Positions 1 to 10,109 of a stretch of 42,236 nucleotides of DNA are shown piece after piece. Where the stretch lies: assembly GCA_028280605.1 (NCBI GenBank), contig JANQLL010000179.1, positions 1-42,236 on the forward strand, given 5' to 3'. This stretch comes from Candidatus Gastranaerophilales bacterium (GTDB lineage Bacteria > Cyanobacteriota > Vampirovibrionia > Gastranaerophilales > JANQFW01). Position 1 is the stretch's first letter. Each line of letters starts with the position of its first letter. The notes under the pieces are model-generated. The model saw only the letters and a program-made list of their open reading frames with translations, made no database searches and was not told where the DNA came from. The position numbers were made by a program, and so were the translations under genes.

Positions 1-1
1 T

Positions 2-112
2 ATTATTAAAGAAGATACTTTTAGCAATGAAAATAATGCGAAAAATATTAATATAATAAACATAAATAATAGTAAGAAGGAAGAATTAAACAAGAAAAAA
101 CCTCATTATTAG
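2..112 (+). CDS. C-terminal end of an unidentified protein (truncated by window edge)
   Basis: An open frame runs in from the window edge for 36 codons and stops with TAG. The visible tail is rich in Asn, Lys and Ile, ends in a Lys-rich stretch followed by PHY, and matches no family I recognise. The stop codon lies inside a terminator-like hairpin, which is what one expects at a gene end and is the main support. With so little sequence the product cannot be named. It could also be chance reading of AT-rich DNA. Confidence 0.35.
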   Translation: MIKEDTFSNENNAKNINIININNSKKEELNKKKPHY

Positions 113-121
113 CGGGTTTTT
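96..121 (+). terminator. Terminator-like hairpin overlapping the stop of the upstream gene
   Basis: AAAAACC (96-102) pairs with GGTTTTT (115-121) around a 12-nt loop that contains the TAG stop. The 3' arm supplies the T-run. The stem has only two G-C pairs, so it would be weak. Confidence 0.4.
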
Positions 122-143
122 GTGTAAAATTAAAAAATATAAT

Positions 144-196
144 AGACAATGGTGAACTTTCCGCTTGGTAAAGGGAGTTTCATCGTTGTCTTTTTT
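144..196 (+). terminator. Long hairpin with T6 tail
   Basis: The arm 144-162 pairs with 173-191. AGACAA pairs perfectly with TTGTCT, the rest includes four G-U wobbles and one mismatch, and the loop is 10 nt. TTTTTT follows at 191-196. It works only in the plus direction because the minus strand has no T-run. It lies about 30 nt past the first hairpin and 220 nt before the exoprotein gene, so it either backs up the first terminator or ends a short separate RNA. The rest of 1-413 shows no gene. Confidence 0.6.
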
Positions 197-413
197 ATGA
201 GTGTTAATTTTCCTCTTAAAAAGCACTAAATAAGTAGATAATAAAAAATTTTAAAATCTAACAGGTCATTCTCTGGTCGGGGTATTGTCAGAAAATGCAA
301 TTTATAAAGAAAATAACAAACGAGCACGTTTAGAAAAATTTAATTTCTATAAAATTTTGTATTTTAAAGATTTGGGCAATTTATAACTACATTGGGCAAG
401 TTTAGGAGGTAAA

Positions 414-3400
414 ATGGTTCGAAGAATTAAAAGGAATACGAGAAAAGTACTAAAGTCAAAATTGAAAAAAATTGCATTGAGCAGTAGCTTGGTGCTTGCT
501 CTTTCCATAAGTATGGCTGGAGGAACTCTTGCACAGGGAGTGATTTCTAATAACCTGCCTGTGCCTAATTATATTGATGGAGCTACTTTTAAATATAATA
601 ACAGTTCTAACACGATAATTCAGGCGGGTAATGTTAATCAGCAAGCTGCCAAAGCGGTGGCTGATAGCTCAAACCGTTTAGATATAGGAGTTAACAAAAA
701 TGTAGCAGACTTAAAATATAATTCTTACAACATAGCTAAAAACAGGGTTGTAAATTATAACTTCTCTTCCCCCTGGCAAGTTGCTTTAAACAGAGTAACA
801 CAAGCTAATCCTTCGTTTATTCACGGTAATATTACCGGGGCTAACGGAAAAGTATTTTTGATTAACCCTAACGGTATTTTATTTGGTGCTAATTCAGCTG
901 TGAATGTGGGTGGCTTTATGGCTTCTACCCATAATTATAAAGGCAAAGCTGCTGACCTCCTCAGCGGAAAAATAGAATTGGCAAGAGATTCTGTTAAGCC
1001 CACCGGTATATTTTTAGACAAAGGTGCTGTAATTAACGCTCCTAAAGGTATTGCGCTTAGTGCAAATGCGATTGCTCATATGGGATCTAGAATAAATGCA
1101 GGTCATTCAACAGCTCAGTTAATTACCGGTGATGGGGTCCACTTTAGCTTTAGTTCAGAAATATGGCCGGTTAGCCCGGATGATGTAAAAGCAACACAAT
1201 CAACGACAGATTATGTTCAACATCCTTATGTGCAGACAATGCCCGGTGTTTACCAAGTGGGTAAGACTAATACTATTGATGCCAATAATATAACAATAGT
1301 TTCTAAAGTTAATACCACCTTGAATCATCCGTTTTTACAGCTTGTTAATCTTGAAGGCTTAAATACAGCCAAAGCTTTATCAACAAAAGCCGGAAAAGTA
1401 TTTATTCATTCAGAAAATATAAATTCAGGCGGACAAGCAGGAGGCATATATGTAAAAAACTCTATCAAAGCTTACGGGCGCGGTGGTGAAATTTGTCTTA
1501 AGGCAGATAAACTTGATTTAAAATCTAATATTTATTCTGAAACTATAAGCCTTACGCCTTCTGCACCAAATATGGAAATCCTTTTAGGTGAAGGTACAGC
1601 GGTTAATCAAAAACATTTTGCTGTATTATATGATAATTTAAAATATCTTAATGCCCAAAATGTAAATATTGGTAATGACACTAATTCATACGTACATGGC
1701 GCGATGAATATGGCTATACCTGACAGTGCCTCTGTAAATTTGACCCTTAAAACAAGAGGTGATGTAGAATTTGATATCGGCAGAAACTATCCGACCAGTA
1801 TGTTGAACTTTACTCGCCCTAACAGTGTTTTATTAACCGGTACTGCACCGGGTGTTAAAATTACTACCGGCGATATTGTTGCTACTGACAGTATCGTTAT
1901 TATTGTTACTGATGAAGATATTGTAACAGGTGATTTATGTGCATCAGTGGGTGATAATCAAACAATTGATGAGCTTATAAAACTGGAAGTTATCGGTACC
2001 GGTGATATCAGTACCCAAAATATAACTGCAACAGTTGGTAATAGTAATACTGTTAATAATGACTTAGTAAGTTTAATTACTGAAAATGGAGATATTCAAA
2101 CAGAAAATATCAATCTAAATATTGGCAGTATGAATACATTTAGCCAAAATATTCTTAATATAAATTCAAGTGGGGCTGATTTCGGTAATATTACAACCGA
2201 TGATATTAAGGTTAATTTACAGGATAAAAACCTGCTAAGCAATACCGATACTAACATTGCGTCGTTTGAGGCTGATGGCAATATTACAACCAATAATATT
2301 GAATTTAATACTGGTGATAATAATGAATTTTCTGATGGTATGGACCTGGAATCAAAGAAAAAACTGGATATTGCTAAGTTGAGCTTAAATATTGGCAATG
2401 ACAACTTGATTATCGATGAAGTTATTGATATAGATGGTGATACAAAACTAACTGTATCTGATATGGATATAAAACTATGCGATGGAAATACCGTAGGGGA
2501 CAATATTATTGATGCGGAGTCAAGTCAAGGAGATATCGATACAGGTAATATTAATATAAATATAGGTAAAGGTAATATTATAAACAATATATTAGAAGCC
2601 GAAACCGAAGGAGATGAAGCAAATATTACAACCTGCGATATTAATGTAAATATTGATTCTAAAAATATAATCCAAGATAACGCTATTGATATAAATACAT
2701 TAGGAGATACTGCCGATATTACAACATGTGATATTAAAATTAATTTACAGAACGAAAATAAGTTAAACGCTTCCGGCAGGGATGTTTTGCTTTTCGTGAC
2801 TAATAGCAATATTAATACCAATAATGTTGAGTTTAATATTGGTGATAAAAATGAATTTAATGACGGTTTCAATCTGATAGGCAGAAAAGAAATAAATACT
2901 GCTAAAATAAATTCAAAAATCGGTAGTTATAATTTAATTACTGGTGAGATTATCGATATAGTCGGGAGTGAAAAATTCACTACATCTGATGTAGATATAA
3001 AAATTTGTGATGGAAATATTGTATCTGAAGATGTTATTGATTTTTCATCTACAAATATAAACACAGAAAATATTAATATAAAAATAGGTAAAGATAATAT
3101 TATTAATGACGTAATAGAAATTGATACAAATAATTTAGGCAATTTTATTGCTAAAAATATAATAGTAAACAGTGAATCAGACGGGTTTATTCAAATAGTT
3201 GCAAGTGGCGATATAAACGCTTGCAAAATTGTCTCCGATGCGCAAAGAAACAGTAATATTGAATTATTTTCGCAAAATAATGTAACAACAGGTGACTTAT
3301 GTGCAAACAATGAAGTTATAATCGCCGGTGAACAACCGCCTGATATTGAAGATGGCAAGGAAAAAGATATCAAGGCCGGTGATCCTTTAGTAAAAGCTAA

Positions 3401-6400
3401 TGAGGTCTGTGTAGGCAATATAACAGCAGAAAACCTGCATATTGCTGCAAATTCAATAACTACAGGCAATATTAATGCATCTGGGTTTGTTATGCTAGAA
3501 GATGATGTTGCTATTAATGTTGGGGATATTACATCAAGCGGGCCTATAACTTTAACAACTACTAATGGAGATATTGTAACGGGTAATCTATGTGCAACAT
3601 TAGGCAATGAACAAACTATTGATGAGCTTATTTTACTTGTGGCTGCGAACAGTGGCAATATTACAACTAAAAATATAACCGCTAAAATTGATAATGGTAA
3701 TATCATTAATAATAGAGTTGTTAGCTTGATTTCCAATAGCGGCAATGTGACCACAAAAAATGTAAACATAAATATTGCTTCTTCCAATGATATAACCAAC
3801 AATGTATTACTAATACAGACAAGCGGTAATATTACAACATGTGATATTAATACTTGCCTTAACTTTAAAAATAGTGTTACCAGCAGCTCTTTAATGGCTT
3901 TGATAAGTAGTGGCGCTGGTAATATTCAAGCCGGTAATTTTATAGCTGATATTGGTTCCAGTAATTCTACTCAAAATGTAGTTCTTTTAAATTCCAGTGG
4001 AGGTGATATTTTAACAGAAAATATTCATGCTGGTCTTGATTCCGGTAATGATATTAATGGCTTTTTAATAGGCTTGTCTACAGATGAAGGTAATATTACA
4101 ACTAAAAGCATAACTTTAGAAGCTAATGCAAGTAATACATTTAATAATAATATTATAAATATGAGAATTGCCGGTTCGATTACAACCAGTGATATCAATG
4201 CAGAGTTAAATAATCAAAATACTTTAAACAACAATTTAATAGACATATTCAGTAATAGCAAAGTAACAACTAATAATATATCAGTAGATATAAGTAATAA
4301 TAATACTATTCAAAGTGATGTTGTACTTATAGATACTAGTGCAAGTTTTACAGCTCAAAATATTGATGTTAAGTTAAATAATCGCAATACTGTACACGGT
4401 GATGTTGTTCATGTATTCAGTAATATAGATACATTAACCCGGGATATTAAAATTAATATATGCGAAGATAACACAATAGGTGGCGAAGTTGTTGAGTTGC
4501 TTAACAATGACAATACAACAACAAAAAATATTAACGTATATATTGGAGATAACAGTACCGTAGTAAGCAATATAATAGATATAAATTCTTTTGCCAGCAG
4601 TGTAGAAACCTGCGACATTGAAGTAATTAGCGATAATAAGGGTAGAGTTAATATTAGTGCAGAAGAAAATATTACTACCGGAAAAATCATCTCTGATGCA
4701 AGTCTAGCTAGTGACATTGAATTATTTGCGCCAGGAGATATTACAACAAATGAATTATTTGCAAACGGCAATATAACAATTGTCAAAACTATAAATGCAC
4801 CACATATAGATCCTGATAAAGCTAACGTCCTTACTATCAATGGTGATATAACTGCCATAGATTTAACTATCGCAGCAAACAGCATAACGACAGGCAATAT
4901 AAATATTACAGGCACTCTTGATTTAATAGATGATATCGGTATCAGCGTGGGCGATATAACTACAGCAGGCCCTATAATTATAACAACTGCGCAAGGCGAT
5001 ATTATAACCGGTAATCTAACCGCTACAATTGGTGACGATCAAACAATTGATAATCTGATCTTATTGGAAACCGCTATTTACGGCGATATAACAACAGGAA
5101 CTATAAATGCTTGCGCCGGTTCTTATAATACAATTAATGGTGATGTTGTAAGCTTAGTAACTCAAGACGGCGATATTTCAACTAAAGATATCAAAGTTAA
5201 ACTGGATTCAGGCAATGAAATAGCCGGGCATGTACTAGAATTAACTGCTGGCGGCAAAATCGACGATTGTAACATCACAACTGAAATAGGGGATTCTAAT
5301 CTTTTAGCTGACGGATTTGATATAGTAAAATTATCCGCAACAGAAGATATTACAAGAAGCAATATCACGGTTACTGCTGGTGATCTGAATAAGTTTGACA
5401 GTGCTATTTCAATAGATTCAGGTCAAGATATAAAAACCGATAACATCAAAGTAGAGATTGGTAATAATAACAGCATTAACAGTGATATGGTATTCCTAAA
5501 CTCATTAGACGATATGACCACCAGTGATATTAATATTAATTTAGGAGTTCTAAATAACGTAGCAGGCAACTTATTATATATTCAAGGTGGCGGTGCACCA
5601 ATTGACATTACTACTAAGAATATTTGCGTTCATATCGATGAAAGTAATACACTAGCCAAAGATGTTATTTATGCAAGATTAAATGGAACACTTAAAACAA
5701 AAAATATCAATGTGGATATTGAGAATAACAGTACAGTCGCTGATAAAGTTATTGAAATTGGAGCTTTTGAGTTTGGTAATGTAAAAACCTGCGAAATACT
5801 GGTTAATAGCCAAACAGACGGATTTATTGCGATTGCAGCAGGAGAAACAATTACAACCGATAAAATTACCTCTAATGGTCAGACTACCAGTAATATTGAA
5901 CTATTTGCGTCTCCTGTCGGAGTTATTACAACAAAAGACTTATGTGCAAATGACGATATTAAGACTTCTCAGCAGAATGGAATAAACAAAGTTGATGAAG
6001 TAATTGTCGATGGTAACATAAAAGCTGATAACCTCGATATCATTGCAAACAGCATAACCACAGGTAATATTAATGCAACAGGCTCTGTTAATCTGGCAGA
6101 TGATGTGGTGATTAATGTTGGCGATATTACCGCAGGCGGACCAATAACTTTAACGTCTCTAAGTGGAGATATTATAACTGGTAATTTAACGACTACAATC
6201 GGTGACGATAATGTTTTTGATGACCTTATTTTACTTGAGGTTACTGATACTGGTGATATCTGTACTAAAAATATAACTGCTAAAACCGGCTCAAATAATC
6301 AATTTGGTATTACCTTTTTTGGTAACGGATTTATCACTTTAAAAACAGCTAACGGTAGTGTAAAAGCTTGTAACATTAATGCTGAACTAGAGGATGGTAA

Positions 6401-9400
6401 TTCTTTATCAAGCATAGATAAGGACATAGTTCAAATAGTTGCTACAAATCAGATAAAAACTAATGATATTAACGTCAAAATTAATGATGATAACACTATT
6501 GATAGAGCTATAAGGCTAAATTCATCTAGTGGAGATCTAACAACCTGTAGTCTGTCAGTAAACCTAAATGATAATAACCGTATTAATAATGACCTAGTAA
6601 ATATAAAGTCACAAAATAATAGTGTTACAACTAAAAATATAAATATTAAGTTAGGTGACGACAATATTGCAACTAGTATTGGAGGCAACGATGTATTTCA
6701 GATACTTACCGGCTCAGAAGTAAATACCCAGGATATTTGTATTGACATAGGGAATAATAATGTAATAGATGGAAATATTGTTGAACTTGATGCGGAATCT
6801 GATATAACTGCAAAAAATATCAAAGCTGATATTGGTAGCAACACTACTGTAAATAATGAGGCTATTTCTATTCATGCTCTTAGTGGTGATATAGAAACCT
6901 GTGATATTGAAGTTAAAAGCCAAACAAACGGGGGTATTGAGGTTGAAACAGGCGAATCAATAACAATCGGCAAAATAATATCTAATACTCAGGCAACCAG
7001 CGATATTGAATTATTTACGCCTGGAAATGTTGCAGCAAAAGAACTATCCGCAAACGGTGATATACAAATTTCTCGAAATGATGAAACAAACAAAGCAGCT
7101 GAAGTGGTTGTAGATGGTGACATTACGGCTGATAACCTTGAGATTATTGCAAACAGCATAACCACAGGTAATATCAACACTACAGGATCAATGAGTTTAA
7201 TGGATGATGTTGCAATCAATGTTGGTGATATTACCGCAGGCGGGCCAATAATTTTGATATCTACTGGTGGGGATATTATAACTGGTAATTTAATCTCTAC
7301 AATAGAAGACTTTCAAAGTTTAGATAATCTTATTTTGCTTCAAGCTACAGGCGATGGTAATATTTGCACTAAAAATATAACTGCTGAAGTTGGCTCAAAT
7401 AATACATTCAATGACAATGTTATAAGTTTAACCTCAGAAAACGGAACTATTAAAACTTGTGATATATCAGCCAGCTTAGTTAGTGACAATAGACTGTTTT
7501 TTGATGTAATAGATATAAATAGCAATAGCGATATAATAATTAATAATATATCAGTGGATTTGCGTAATAATTATATTGAATACGTAACAAAGGTAAACTC
7601 CGCTAATGGTAATGTAAAAATAGCAAATATTGATATGAATCTTGGAGTCCCTGACTTTAACACTATAAGTAACACTATAAGACAAGATGCCTTGAGTATA
7701 GATGCAGGGAAAGGAATAGAAACTAAGAATATTTATATTGAGCTTGGAGATGATAGCCAGCTAGGTGGAGATGTTATTGACCTGGATGCAAATGAAGACA
7801 TAATAACAGAAAATATCAAGATTGATACTATTAATAATCGTAGCGCACGAAATTCAGTAGATATTAAAAGTGTAACAGGCAGTGTTACGACCTCTGATAT
7901 TGAAGTAAATAGTAAAGAAAGAGGTTATATCTTTATTGAAGCATTCAAGGATATTACAACCGGTAATTTAACAGGCACCTCTGGAGATTATAATATTTAT
8001 AGTTCAGATAATGTTATTTACCTTCACGTGACAGGTGATGGTAATATCTGTACCAAAAATATAACTGCGACTGTTGGCAATAATAAAACTTTTTCAGGAA
8101 GCATTATAGGCTTAAGCGCAGAAAATGGTAATGTTTCAAGTTGTGACATAACGGCAAAGGTTGGCAATTATGTCGACATGAAGCATGTGATAGATATCAA
8201 TGCAAAAAATAACATTGAAGTACAAAATTTTGGTATTAATATTGGGACCTTTAGTGACCCGGACAGCAATACTCTCAATATTACTACCGATTCAGGAATA
8301 AAAGCCAAAGATATTACTATGTATCTCGGTGACAATACAGATAACGATACCACAATTGGTCAGGACATTGTTAATTTAGAGGCAGGAGAGGACATAATAA
8401 TAGAAAATATTGAATTGGATATAGTAGGCTATGCTGCTAAAGAAAAAGCAGTAGATATTATAAGCACATCAGGTGAGGTCAGAGCCTGTAATATTAAAGC
8501 GGATGGCAAATTTACCGGTCTGATATATATTGAAGCATTCAAAGATATTACAATAGATAATTTAACATCTAACTCTCCTTTCCCGCAGTATTTTATTAAT
8601 ATTGATCATACCGATCATGCAGTTTACCTGCATACTACAGGCAATGGAAATATTACTACAAAAAATATAACTGCTAATGTTGGTGAAGCTAATACGTTTA
8701 ATAAAGATATTATAAGCTTAAATGCAGAAAATGGTAATGTTAAAACCTGTGATATTGAATTAAATAGTAAATCAGTAGGAAATATTGCAATCTACGCTGA
8801 AAACATTATAACCGAAAATATCTCCTCAAAAAGTTCTAGCGGAAATGGTATTGAACTATTTACCTCAGGTGATATAACAACCAAAGAATTATCTGCCAAC
8901 GGTGATACTCTGATATCCCAAAGTGACCTTACAAGCAAGGCTGATATTGTAAATACCAGTGATATTACGGCTGATAATCTTAACATTATTGCTAATGACA
9001 TAACAGTGGGCGATCTTAATGTTAACCAAAATATTGACCTGCAAGACGACTTATCTATTATAACAGGCAAAATCTTTGCAGGAGGTACTGTTAATATAAC
9101 AGCTTCAGATGGTTGTATTGAAGTAAACTCTATTAACGCAGGAGAAGTCAATCTGTTTGGTAATGAGGTTTCTGCTAACGGCAATATAACTACTTCTGGC
9201 AATTTCAACGCTTCTAAAGACGGAAGTGAAAAAGCAGAAAAAATTTGTGTCCAAAATGTTACAGCAACAGGCGATTTAACAATAATTGCTGATGAGATTG
9301 ACTTTAATAATGTTAATGCAGGCGGCAACCTGGATATAATAGATGATAGCTATATTAAAGGCTATAGTGCCATTGCAGGGGGAAATATTTTACTTGTAAG

Positions 9401-9470
9401 TCCTGAGAATAACATTGATATTAAGACAATCAAAGGCAATAAAATTATTTTCTCAGAATTTAGATTTTAA
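414..9470 (+). CDS. Giant filamentous-haemagglutinin-type exoprotein (TpsA-like) with repetitive beta-helix
   Basis: This is a predicted secreted adhesin-like protein of 3018 residues. It starts at ATG with a strong Shine-Dalgarno (AGGAGGT, 404-410). Residues 1-40 form an unusually long basic signal peptide ending in TLA, as is common for two-partner secretion substrates. Residues about 42-260 match the haemagglutination-activity (TPS) domain, including NPNGILFGAN at 151-160 and a following VGGFMAST. From about residue 480 to the end it is built of degenerate units of about 32-36 residues (GDITT-x-NI-x(4)-G-x-x-N-x(3)-N pattern), expected to stack as a right-handed beta-helix. Larger modules are layered on these. 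Cys recurs in TCDI motifs, which is unusual for such proteins. No LPXTG, autotransporter barrel or SLH anchor is seen; the chain simply ends in SEFRF. No TpsB transporter lies in the window. Family assignment is confident. Function (adhesion, competition or matrix) is inference. Confidence 0.9.
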   Translation: MVRRIKRNTRKVLKSKLKKIALSSSLVLALSISMAGGTLAQGVISNNLPVPNYIDGATFKYNNSSNTIIQAGNVNQQAAKAVADSSNRLDIGVNKNVADLKYNSYNIAKNRVVNYNFSSPWQVALNRVTQANPSFIHGNITGANGKVFLINPNGILFGANSAVNVGGFMASTHNYKGKAADLLSGKIELARDSVKPTGIFLDKGAVINAPKGIALSANAIAHMGSRINAGHSTAQLITGDGVHFSFSSEIWPVSPDDVKATQSTTDYVQHPYVQTMPGVYQVGKTNTIDANNITIVSKVNTTLNHPFLQLVNLEGLNTAKALSTKAGKVFIHSENINSGGQAGGIYVKNSIKAYGRGGEICLKADKLDLKSNIYSETISLTPSAPNMEILLGEGTAVNQKHFAVLYDNLKYLNAQNVNIGNDTNSYVHGAMNMAIPDSASVNLTLKTRGDVEFDIGRNYPTSMLNFTRPNSVLLTGTAPGVKITTGDIVATDSIVIIVTDEDIVTGDLCASVGDNQTIDELIKLEVIGTGDISTQNITATVGNSNTVNNDLVSLITENGDIQTENINLNIGSMNTFSQNILNINSSGADFGNITTDDIKVNLQDKNLLSNTDTNIASFEADGNITTNNIEFNTGDNNEFSDGMDLESKKKLDIAKLSLNIGNDNLIIDEVIDIDGDTKLTVSDMDIKLCDGNTVGDNIIDAESSQGDIDTGNININIGKGNIINNILEAETEGDEANITTCDINVNIDSKNIIQDNAIDINTLGDTADITTCDIKINLQNENKLNASGRDVLLFVTNSNINTNNVEFNIGDKNEFNDGFNLIGRKEINTAKINSKIGSYNLITGEIIDIVGSEKFTTSDVDIKICDGNIVSEDVIDFSSTNINTENINIKIGKDNIINDVIEIDTNNLGNFIAKNIIVNSESDGFIQIVASGDINACKIVSDAQRNSNIELFSQNNVTTGDLCANNEVIIAGEQPPDIEDGKEKDIKAGDPLVKANEVCVGNITAENLHIAANSITTGNINASGFVMLEDDVAINVGDITSSGPITLTTTNGDIVTGNLCATLGNEQTIDELILLVAANSGNITTKNITAKIDNGNIINNRVVSLISNSGNVTTKNVNINIASSNDITNNVLLIQTSGNITTCDINTCLNFKNSVTSSSLMALISSGAGNIQAGNFIADIGSSNSTQNVVLLNSSGGDILTENIHAGLDSGNDINGFLIGLSTDEGNITTKSITLEANASNTFNNNIINMRIAGSITTSDINAELNNQNTLNNNLIDIFSNSKVTTNNISVDISNNNTIQSDVVLIDTSASFTAQNIDVKLNNRNTVHGDVVHVFSNIDTLTRDIKINICEDNTIGGEVVELLNNDNTTTKNINVYIGDNSTVVSNIIDINSFASSVETCDIEVISDNKGRVNISAEENITTGKIISDASLASDIELFAPGDITTNELFANGNITIVKTINAPHIDPDKANVLTINGDITAIDLTIAANSITTGNINITGTLDLIDDIGISVGDITTAGPIIITTAQGDIITGNLTATIGDDQTIDNLILLETAIYGDITTGTINACAGSYNTINGDVVSLVTQDGDISTKDIKVKLDSGNEIAGHVLELTAGGKIDDCNITTEIGDSNLLADGFDIVKLSATEDITRSNITVTAGDLNKFDSAISIDSGQDIKTDNIKVEIGNNNSINSDMVFLNSLDDMTTSDININLGVLNNVAGNLLYIQGGGAPIDITTKNICVHIDESNTLAKDVIYARLNGTLKTKNINVDIENNSTVADKVIEIGAFEFGNVKTCEILVNSQTDGFIAIAAGETITTDKITSNGQTTSNIELFASPVGVITTKDLCANDDIKTSQQNGINKVDEVIVDGNIKADNLDIIANSITTGNINATGSVNLADDVVINVGDITAGGPITLTSLSGDIITGNLTTTIGDDNVFDDLILLEVTDTGDICTKNITAKTGSNNQFGITFFGNGFITLKTANGSVKACNINAELEDGNSLSSIDKDIVQIVATNQIKTNDINVKINDDNTIDRAIRLNSSSGDLTTCSLSVNLNDNNRINNDLVNIKSQNNSVTTKNINIKLGDDNIATSIGGNDVFQILTGSEVNTQDICIDIGNNNVIDGNIVELDAESDITAKNIKADIGSNTTVNNEAISIHALSGDIETCDIEVKSQTNGGIEVETGESITIGKIISNTQATSDIELFTPGNVAAKELSANGDIQISRNDETNKAAEVVVDGDITADNLEIIANSITTGNINTTGSMSLMDDVAINVGDITAGGPIILISTGGDIITGNLISTIEDFQSLDNLILLQATGDGNICTKNITAEVGSNNTFNDNVISLTSENGTIKTCDISASLVSDNRLFFDVIDINSNSDIIINNISVDLRNNYIEYVTKVNSANGNVKIANIDMNLGVPDFNTISNTIRQDALSIDAGKGIETKNIYIELGDDSQLGGDVIDLDANEDIITENIKIDTINNRSARNSVDIKSVTGSVTTSDIEVNSKERGYIFIEAFKDITTGNLTGTSGDYNIYSSDNVIYLHVTGDGNICTKNITATVGNNKTFSGSIIGLSAENGNVSSCDITAKVGNYVDMKHVIDINAKNNIEVQNFGINIGTFSDPDSNTLNITTDSGIKAKDITMYLGDNTDNDTTIGQDIVNLEAGEDIIIENIELDIVGYAAKEKAVDIISTSGEVRACNIKADGKFTGLIYIEAFKDITIDNLTSNSPFPQYFINIDHTDHAVYLHTTGNGNITTKNITANVGEANTFNKDIISLNAENGNVKTCDIELNSKSVGNIAIYAENIITENISSKSSSGNGIELFTSGDITTKELSANGDTLISQSDLTSKADIVNTSDITADNLNIIANDITVGDLNVNQNIDLQDDLSIITGKIFAGGTVNITASDGCIEVNSINAGEVNLFGNEVSANGNITTSGNFNASKDGSEKAEKICVQNVTATGDLTIIADEIDFNNVNAGGNLDIIDDSYIKGYSAIAGGNILLVSPENNIDIKTIKGNKIIFSEFRF
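3447..9065 (+). repeat. Large in-gene module repeats of the exoprotein
   Basis: A marker sequence reading roughly ANSITTGNIN-x-x-G, followed by DD-x-x-INVGDIT-x-x-GPI, recurs at nt 3447, 4875, 6045 and 7149 (residues about 1012, 1488, 1878 and 2246). A degraded fifth copy lies at 8991 (residue about 2860). Spacings are 1428, 1170, 1104 and 1842 nt, all multiples of three. Each module closes with an IELF block then an ELSANGD-like block before the next marker. The third and fourth copies look most alike in DNA, suggesting recent duplication or gene conversion. This region is prone to assembly collapse and to copy-number change. Confidence 0.85.
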
Positions 9471-9517
9471 AATCCAAGAATTTACTTCCTAAAATAACCT
9501 TTTTAATTATTATATTC

Positions 9518-9563
9518 AAAAAAGACAGCGTTTTTCTTGAATATTGAGAAAGGGGATGTCTTT
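9518..9563 (+). terminator. Terminator of the exoprotein gene
   Basis: An outer stem AAAGACA / TGTCTTT encloses an inner stem TTTCTT / GAGAAA (one wobble). It lies about 50 nt after the exoprotein stop. The 3' arm ends in a short T-run, so it is a moderate intrinsic terminator. Confidence 0.5.
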
Positions 9564-9609
9564 AAACAGTAATTAGCATCCCAAGCTAAGGACACAAAAA
9601 TAAAATAAT

Positions 9610-9646
9610 CCCGTCTTTTCTATTCAGTAAATAAAGAAGAGACGGG
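9610..9646. repeat. 12-bp inverted repeat
   Basis: CCCGTCTTTTCT (9610-9621) pairs with AGAAGAGACGGG (9635-9646) with one G-U and a 13-nt loop. It is flanked by A-rich DNA on the left, so it would be a terminator only for minus-strand transcripts, and no minus-strand gene is nearby. It sits about 80 nt from the transposase remnant and may be a relic of that element. Confidence 0.45.
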
Positions 9647-9726
9647 ACTTATGCTAAATTTTAAATTTAAAACATTTTTATTCTTGCACATTCTATGTAT
9701 TAGCCCTATTATTGAATCAAGACCAT

Positions 9727-9920
9727 AAGCTAAAACAAGCAGGAATATCCAAATTATTTAATAAATCAACAAAATCTATTCGTAAGAAATATCGTAAGAA
9801 TAGCTATGATAAGGATTTCCCTTAAAAAATGTTTTTAACCAGATAGCTTCTAAGGAATGGGCTAAGCAAAACATATTTATTTATTATTTACCTCCTTATA
9901 GTCCTGAATTGAACTTATAG
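9727..9920 (+). pseudogene. Decayed IS630-type (DDE_3) transposase fragments
   Basis: In frame from about 9813 to the TAG at 9918 the translation ends in IYYLPPYSPELN, which is the hallmark C-terminal block of IS630/Tc1-type transposases (LPPYSPELNPIE in intact copies). The reading breaks immediately after ELN, so the catalytic Glu region is shifted. A second piece in another frame (9727-9822) reads like the basic helix-turn-helix start (LKQAGISKLFN-like) and stops after DFP. Most of the core is missing, so this is an old, frame-broken deletion remnant. No clear terminal inverted repeats or target duplication were found. The remaining bases to 10109 are AT-rich without a recognisable gene. 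Confidence 0.65.
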
Positions 9921-10109
9921 ACGAGGAAACTTTTTGTCTCCTACTTATTAATCAATTTTTGCTATTTTTTTGTTTTTATTTATATATACTACTTATTAAT
10001 GAGAGTTAGTACAACCCATCAATATATACCAAATAAACTATAGTAAAAAAGATAATATAGCTCTAATATTTAAATTGTAATTAAATTTTTAAATGAGGTA
10101 CTTAATATT

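Noticed and set aside
269..278. 10-mer TTCTCTGGTC shared with 20658-20667
   Set aside because: The surrounding sequences do not align and nothing else links the two places; treated as chance.
2096..9328. Many long open frames on the minus strand opposite the exoprotein gene
   Set aside because: They mirror the repetitive AT-biased plus-strand gene, repeat with it, lack ribosome sites and give low-complexity Ile/Leu/Ser translations.
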